Source: Actinomycetota bacterium
GTDB taxonomy: Bacteria > Actinomycetota > Humimicrobiia > Humimicrobiales > Humimicrobiaceae
Direction: 5' to 3'
DNA length: 10,039 nt
Assembly (NCBI GenBank): GCA_028696435.1
Contig: JAQVHC010000044.1
Coordinates: 1-10,039, forward strand
Part shown: in pieces, positions 6,722 to 10,039 of the stretch
How positions within the stretch are numbered: the stretch's first letter is position 1
Layout of the letters: every line of letters begins with the position of its first letter
Position numbers and translations under genes: made by a program
The notes under the pieces: model-generated
Databases searched by the model: none
The model's input: only the letters and a program-made list of their open reading frames with translations
Told to the model about the DNA's origin: nothing

Positions 6722-8083
6722 TTAAGAAGAGTTTTTTATTCTATTTGTAATCTCCTGTATCTGCATATATACAGTTTTATCTGTGTTTATAAGATCTGAT
6801 ATTTTTGATACAGCATAAATTACAGTAGAGTGATCGCGGTTACCAATACATCTTCCAATTTCTGGAAGAGAACTACTGGTTAACTCCCTTGACAGGTACA
6901 TAGCAAGCTGGCGTGCGTGCGATATAAACTTATTTCTTTTGGGACCAAGGAGATCGTTAATAGGTATTGAAAAATACTTAGACACCTCTTTAACAATTAA
7001 TTGTATGTTTATTTTACGTTCCCTATTATCAGGTAGCATGTCTTTAAGAATATTTCTTGCCATTTCAACATCTGGTTTGGAATTAGTTAGAGAAGCAAAA
7101 GCAATAACTCTGGTAAGGGAGCCTTCAAGCTCTCTTATGTTTGATGTAATGTTTTCGGCTATCAGGCTTATGATGTCATCTGAGACAGAAATACCTTCTC
7201 TATCAGAATATTTTTTTAATATTGCAAAACGGGTTTCAAAATCAGGTGGTTTAATGTCTGTCACAAGGCCCCACTCAAACCTTGACCGTAACCGTTCTTC
7301 CAGGGTCGAGATACTTTTTGGTGGCCTGTCGCTTGATAAGACAATCTGCCTGTTTGTGTCGTGCAATGCATTGAATGTATGGAAAAATTCTTCCTGACTT
7401 GCTTCTTTGTCTTCAAGAAAATGTATATCGTCCACAAGTAAAACATCATTATTCCTGTAGTTCTCTTTAAACGAGAATATGTCCTTGTATCTTAAAGCAT
7501 TAATAAAATCATTCAGGAAAGTTTCGGCAGATACATATTTTATTGATTTATCAGGATAAAGCTGGTGTGTATATTGTCCTATTGCGTGAAGGAGATGTGT
7601 TTTACCGAGACCAACACCGCCGTATATAAAAAGAGGATTATAGGCTTTGCCCGGTTTCTCACTAACAGCAAGAGCGGCTGTGCAGGCGAACCTATTACTG
7701 TTGCCAACAACGAAAGTGTCAAAGGTATATTTAGCATTAAATGACGAAGTTCTACCTTTTTGTCCCTTATAGCTTTTATCTAACTGATTATCAGAAGAAT
7801 GATCATTATAGGTATAATCCGTGTCTTTATCATCTGAAGGTGTTGCAATTATCTTTATTTTACATGGAGTGTTTGTAACTTTTTTTATTGATTCTTTCAG
7901 AAGATCTGAATATCGAAGCTCAATCCATTCTTTCGCAAAGGAACTGCCAACTGAAACAGTTAAACAGTTTTTTTTTAAAGACACAGGTGTTATATGTTCA
8001 AACCATGCTTTATATGTAGAAAGATTAATCTTATTTTTAATATCCTCAAGAGTATCTTTCCAGATGTTCTGTAGATCCGTCAT
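6722..8083 (-). CDS. dnaA: Chromosomal replication initiator protein DnaA
   Basis: Binds DnaA boxes at oriC, forms an ATP-dependent filament, melts the origin and helps load the helicase. At 453 residues it is full length. Domain I (1-80) contains the typical WFEHITPVSL segment; a short variable linker (about 82-115) follows. The AAA+ domain shows Walker A GGVGLGKT (155-162), Walker B VLLVDD (214-219), the arginine-finger region LRSRFEWG (265-272) and sensor 2 NIRELEG (315-321). Domain IV ends with the DNA-recognition signature, here GNRDHSTV (414-421) where most bacteria have GGRDHTTV or a close form. AAAGG five bases before the ATG is the ribosome site, and it lies in the 12-base gap after the ATPase gene, so the two are very probably cotranscribed. 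DnaA-box-like sites upstream of the ATPase gene suggest autoregulation. Confidence 0.99.
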   Translation of the reverse strand: MTDLQNIWKDTLEDIKNKINLSTYKAWFEHITPVSLKKNCLTVSVGSSFAKEWIELRYSDLLKESIKKVTNTPCKIKIIATPSDDKDTDYTYNDHSSDNQLDKSYKGQKGRTSSFNAKYTFDTFVVGNSNRFACTAALAVSEKPGKAYNPLFIYGGVGLGKTHLLHAIGQYTHQLYPDKSIKYVSAETFLNDFINALRYKDIFSFKENYRNNDVLLVDDIHFLEDKEASQEEFFHTFNALHDTNRQIVLSSDRPPKSISTLEERLRSRFEWGLVTDIKPPDFETRFAILKKYSDREGISVSDDIISLIAENITSNIRELEGSLTRVIAFASLTNSKPDVEMARNILKDMLPDNRERKINIQLIVKEVSKYFSIPINDLLGPKRNKFISHARQLAMYLSRELTSSSLPEIGRCIGNRDHSTVIYAVSKISDLINTDKTVYMQIQEITNRIKNSS

Positions 8084-8095
8084 AATACCTTTATA

Positions 8096-8884
8096 TTAAA
8101 TATTATTTGAATAATATTCAAGGTATTTTAAGCCCTTTTTAGACAACTTTCTTTTTCCGTTGCTGCCGGATACCAGAAAATTATTCTTTTCAAGATAAAT
8201 TAGCTCGCGATATGAAGTTGAAAGACTGAAGCCAAGTTCGCGGGCGATTGTAGATGGACCAGCTTCACTGAGCTCTAAGATTATGAAGAGGATTTTATGA
8301 TGCCTGTCAGAAAGCACTGTGCTGTCAAAACTATCAACATCTTCGGTCTGGATTTTTTCTTTAAAAGTTCCGGCTTTAAAAAGATTTCTTTCGCTGTCTT
8401 CTATATTTGTGGTCGGGATGGTAGAGATGTCTGTTTTATTAAGGCCAGGAGTTAGTTTTAAGGACACAACTGTTCCTGTTTTTATGTTGTTATTGACATC
8501 GATTGTTCCACCGGAGAAAGTAATGGTTTCTTTGACTATTGGAAGACCTGACCCTATTCCTCTTATATATTCTTTCATTTTTTTAGTGGCGGAGGTATAT
8601 CCCGGAAGAAAAGCTTTTTCCCTGTCTGTTATTCCCGGTCCCTGGTCTGATATAATTATGTGGTTTCCGTTATCAAGGATTGTGACAACAACCTCCCTGA
8701 AATCAGCGTGGATAAGGTTTTCTATTATTTCTCTTATTATTGTGTAAGGAATATTACCACCTGCTTCATGAGATAGATTATAAGTTCTCTGGGATGTTTC
8801 GTTTATAAGATTTTCAATGCTATCAAAGTCGAGTTTAATTACCCTTGGAATACTGCGCATGTTGTCATAAACTGCTATTCTCAC
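8096..8884 (-). CDS. GHKL ATPase with C-terminal winged helix, cotranscribed with dnaA
   Basis: A 262-residue soluble protein. Residues about 20-140 form a HATPase_c (GHKL) fold: N box Glu-Ile-Ile-Glu-Asn-Leu-Ile-His-Ala (52-60), G1 box DQGPG (80-84), and G2 box GIGSGL (109-114). There is no phospho-acceptor His domain and no membrane segment, so it is not an ordinary sensor kinase; it resembles anti-sigma/SpoIIAB-type or stand-alone ATP-binding modules. A charged linker leads to a winged helix (about 191-255) with a Ser-Thr-Ile-Ala-Arg-Glu-Leu-Gly helix-turn-helix. It therefore looks like an ATP-responsive DNA-binding regulator. GTG at 8882-8884 is preferred because AGGA lies seven bases upstream; a TTG at 8939-8941 would add 19 residues, but has no ribosome site and gives a low-complexity Asn/Thr tail. 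Its stop is 12 bases before dnaA. Target and role are unknown. Confidence 0.85.
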   Translation of the reverse strand: MRIAVYDNMRSIPRVIKLDFDSIENLINETSQRTYNLSHEAGGNIPYTIIREIIENLIHADFREVVVTILDNGNHIIISDQGPGITDREKAFLPGYTSATKKMKEYIRGIGSGLPIVKETITFSGGTIDVNNNIKTGTVVSLKLTPGLNKTDISTIPTTNIEDSERNLFKAGTFKEKIQTEDVDSFDSTVLSDRHHKILFIILELSEAGPSTIARELGFSLSTSYRELIYLEKNNFLVSGSNGKRKLSKKGLKYLEYYSNNI

Positions 8885-9016
8885 TGATAGATCCTGTCTG
8901 TTTTTAGTTGAGTTGTTTGTCTCAGTATTATTGCTGTCCAATTTGATATTGTTAGCTATTAATTGTTAATTGTGCCTTAGAGTCAGGCTAATAATTTTAA
9001 TAAATGTCAGAAAAAT

Positions 9017-9044
9017 ATCTTAGAAAAAGACCGGCGCTTTTCAA
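9017..9044 (-). promoter_or_regulatory. Possible sigma-A promoter for ATPase-dnaA
   Basis: On the minus strand TTGAAA (9039-9044) is followed after 16 bases by TAAGAT (9017-9022), matching the consensus hexamers at 5 and 4 of 6 positions. It would give a leader of roughly 125 bases before the ATPase GTG. AT-rich DNA yields such matches often, so this is tentative. Confidence 0.35.
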
Positions 9045-9173
9045 GTTCTTTCCAGAAAGTTTAGTTTTCAACATATAAATAATAATATTTTAATATCAAA
9101 AAAGCTACTATATTTTATAGCCTGATTGTAAAGTAAAAGCTTTTTGACATACCATACAGTGGGAAATTCTGAG

Positions 9174-9205
9174 TTATCAACATTTTTTTCAACAGGTGTG
9201 GAAAA
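9174..9205. promoter_or_regulatory. Cluster of three DnaA-box-like sites
   Basis: TTATCAACA (9174-9182, plus), TTTTCAACA (9186-9194, plus) and TGTGGAAAA (9197-9205, which is TTTTCCACA on the minus strand). They differ from TTATCCACA at one, two and one positions and start 11-12 bases apart, close to one helical turn. The last two form an imperfect palindrome with GG at its centre. This is the densest set of box matches in the window and lies upstream of the ATPase-dnaA unit, so it could serve origin function, dnaA autoregulation or both. Confidence 0.6.
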
Positions 9206-9329
9206 ATTTATGAAATTTTTGAAATATTCTGTAAAAGCGTACTGTATAAAATGAAAAAAATCAGAGCCTTTCAAAAGCTTTTTCATAAAGAACACCTGTT
9301 TGTTAAAAGTTAGAAAACTTCTTAAGTTT

Positions 9330-9338
9330 TATGGATAA
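9330..9338 (-). promoter_or_regulatory. Probable DnaA box (TTATCCATA)
   Basis: The plus strand reads TATGGATAA; the minus strand differs from TTATCCACA only at position 8. It is followed on the right by a GC-richer patch and then a long AT-rich stretch, an order seen in basal unwinding elements. Confidence 0.45.
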
Positions 9339-9374
9339 AAAAAAGAGGATGCCTGTTAGCCATGGCAATTATAA

Positions 9375-9453
9375 TTATTAGTATTATAGTATTAAATATA
9401 TATACAAGTTCTATGCTTATAAAATTTTATAGGTTTTATAGTTATTAGTATTA
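9375..9453. repeat. TAGTATTA repeats in AT-rich stretch
   Basis: The 12-mer TTATTAGTATTA occurs exactly at 9375-9386 and 9442-9453. Its 3' octamer TAGTATTA occurs a third time at 9387-9394, in perfect tandem with the first copy (9379-9386). The surrounding bases are almost wholly A and T. The repeats may be part of a DNA unwinding element; chance in AT-rich DNA is the alternative. Confidence 0.5.
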
Positions 9454-9594
9454 AAAAAGTCTCTGCTATTACTATATAATTCCTGCTCTACATAAGACCC
9501 TTACTGTATGGTGTAAAGATAGCCGGGAACTATTCAGAAGACAATAAAAAATAACAGGCACTCCTTCAGTAGATGGCATGCCTTTCAGGTGTCC

Positions 9595-9623
9595 TTGATA
9601 TTAAAAAAATTAAAATGTATAAT
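9595..9623 (+). promoter_or_regulatory. Sigma-A promoter for rpmH-rnpA
   Basis: TTGATA (9595-9600), a 17-base spacer and a perfect TATAAT (9618-9623). Transcription would start near 9630, leaving a leader of about 37 bases before rpmH. This is the best promoter match in the window. Confidence 0.7.
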
Positions 9624-9666
9624 CAACTACCGTGCGGAATAGTAAAATAAGCAGGTAAGGTAAAAT

Positions 9667-9801
9667 ATGAAAATGACATATCAGCCAAATGTTAGAAAGA
9701 GAAAAAAGAATCACGGATTTATGGTCAGAATGAAGACAAAATCTGGCAGGGCTATTATTAATGCCAGGAGAAGAAAAGGAAGAAAGAGGCTTTCAGCTTA
9801 A
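9667..9801 (+). CDS. rpmH: 50S ribosomal protein L34
   Basis: A 44-residue basic protein of the large ribosomal subunit. It has the typical start MKMTYQPNVRKRKK, the central HGFMVRMKTKSGR segment and the C-terminal KGRKRLSA that ends most bacterial L34 proteins. Position 3, usually Arg or Gln, is Met here. ATG at 9667 is chosen over the ATG two codons later because L34 conventionally carries two residues before Thr-Tyr-Gln-Pro, and because AAGGT at 9657-9661 lies five bases upstream. It is preceded by the promoter at 9595-9623 and followed after 20 bases by rnpA, its usual partner. Confidence 0.98.
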   Translation: MKMTYQPNVRKRKKNHGFMVRMKTKSGRAIINARRRKGRKRLSA

Positions 9802-9821
9802 AATTAAGAAGGAAGATAGTA

Positions 9822-10039
9822 ATTAAATTTCAGACACTTAAAAGAAAAGGCGATTTTTTAAGGTTAATAAAGAAGGGACCCTATAAAAGAGATAAAGATA
9901 TGACAGTTTATCTGATTGAAACCCCTGATGAAGAACGTAAATTGAGGATAGGGTTTATTATAAGTAAAAAAAGGGGCAGTGCGGTTTTAAGAAATAGAAT
10001 TAAAAGGGTAATTAAAGAGACCCTCAGAGAGATGAATGG
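9822..10039 (+). CDS. rnpA: RNase P protein component (5' part, runs off the window)
   Basis: Protein cofactor of RNase P, which with the catalytic RNA trims 5' leaders from pre-tRNA. The visible 72 codons hold the N-terminal Phe-Gln-Thr-Leu-Lys...Asp-Phe segment, the central strand ending in RIGFIISKKRGSAVLRNRIKR (with the RNR motif helix) and the following Lys-Glu-Thr-Leu-Arg. The gene is cut by the window end. The start appears to be ATT at 9822-9824: AAGGA at 9809-9813 lies eight bases before it, the frame is open back to a stop at 9759-9761, and there is no ATG, GTG, TTG or CTG from there to the homologous N-terminus. The first ATG, about 25 codons in, would remove conserved residues. 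ATA at 9816 is too close to the ribosome site and GTA is not an initiator. Cotranscribed with rpmH. Confidence 0.92.
   Translation, partial: MKFQTLKRKGDFLRLIKKGPYKRDKDMTVYLIETPDEERKLRIGFIISKKRGSAVLRNRIKRVIKETLREMN

Larger units (their letters stand above)
8885..9666. other. Intergenic region between ATPase-dnaA and rpmH, candidate oriC
   Basis: About 780 non-coding bases where gene orientation switches, as expected at a bidirectional origin. From left to right: a possible minus-strand promoter for the ATPase-dnaA transcript (TTGAAA at 9039-9044 and TAAGAT at 9017-9022, 16-base spacing); a box-like TTTTCAACA (9065-9073); a cluster of three DnaA-box-like sites (9174-9205); another at 9330-9338; a short GC-richer patch (about 9344-9366); a long AT-rich stretch with repeats of TAGTATTA (about 9367-9480); and the rpmH promoter (9595-9623). 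A 75-codon minus-strand frame at 9068-9295 covers the box cluster and is not convincing as a gene. I saw no RNA gene. Confidence 0.65.

Noticed and set aside
6939..7397. A 152-codon plus-strand frame inside dnaA
   Set aside because: Antisense shadow of the conserved AAA+ and DNA-binding domains, with no family resemblance.
8319..8747. A 142-codon plus-strand frame inside the ATPase gene
   Set aside because: Antisense to the GHKL motifs, which are clearly the coding strand.
8885..8941. TTG start for the ATPase gene at 8939-8941
   Set aside because: No ribosome site upstream, and the added residues are a low-complexity Asn/Thr tail. GTG at 8882-8884 has AGGA at good spacing.
9068..9295. A 75-codon minus-strand reading frame with a GTG start and AGGTG upstream
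   Set aside because: It covers the densest DnaA-box cluster, is rich in Phe/Lys/Ile as AT-rich DNA gives by chance, and resembles no family. The tidy ribosome site is the only point in its favour.
9331..9381. A 16-codon plus-strand frame beginning at ATG in the 9330 box
   Set aside because: No ribosome site, very short, and overlaps a probable DnaA box and AT-rich origin DNA.
9556..9583. AGGCA...TGCCT and the palindrome GGCATGCC as a possible terminator
   Set aside because: Only a five-base stem with an 18-base loop and no adjacent T-run in either direction.
9573..9650. A 25-codon plus-strand frame ahead of rpmH
   Set aside because: It contains the TTGATA-TATAAT promoter of rpmH and has no ribosome binding site.

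Overview
The window is a chromosomal replication-origin neighbourhood from a low-GC bacterium. Genes run outward from a non-coding block at about 8885-9666. To its right lie rpmH and the 5' part of rnpA on the plus strand. To its left, all on the minus strand, lie a GHKL ATPase gene, dnaA, dnaN, a DUF2520 reductase-like gene, panB, panC, panD and a lipoprotein gene. A corA-type transporter gene at the left edge points towards them. The divergent rpmH-rnpA / dnaA-dnaN arrangement is the classical bacterial oriC layout. Low GC, frequent ATA and AGA/AGG codons and purine-rich ribosome binding sites suit an anaerobic Firmicutes-like lineage (Halanaerobiales or another clostridial group is a guess), but nothing here fixes the taxon.

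Region by region. 1-183: short non-coding stretch with a Shine-Dalgarno site feeding corA. 184-1149: CorA-family transporter whose best start is a non-standard AUA codon and whose GMN motif reads SMN. 1144-1989: lipoprotein with two related beta-type repeats, overlapping the corA 3' end by 6 bases. 1983-5251: pantothenate cluster (DUF2520 protein, panB, panC, panD in transcription order). 5311-6429: beta clamp gene dnaN. 6430-6721: AT-rich dnaA-dnaN spacer with phased A-tracts and one good DnaA-box variant. 6722-8083: dnaA. 8096-8884: GHKL ATPase with a C-terminal winged helix, 12 bases upstream of dnaA. 8885-9666: non-coding, with a DnaA-box cluster, an AT-rich repeat stretch and the rpmH promoter. 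9667-10039: rpmH and partial rnpA, the latter apparently starting at AUU.

How the genes work together. The DnaA initiator, beta clamp, RNase P protein and L34 are housekeeping genes. The pan genes would form a complete route to pantothenate if the DUF2520 protein is the ketopantoate reductase: PanB makes ketopantoate, the reductase makes pantoate, PanD makes beta-alanine, PanC joins them. Placing this cluster directly after dnaN, where recF and gyrB often sit, ties coenzyme A precursor synthesis physically to the replication genes. The ATPase/winged-helix gene directly ahead of dnaA is the least explained element and the best candidate for an uncharacterised regulator of replication initiation. 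I see no convincing intrinsic terminator, tRNA, rRNA, CRISPR array or insertion sequence.
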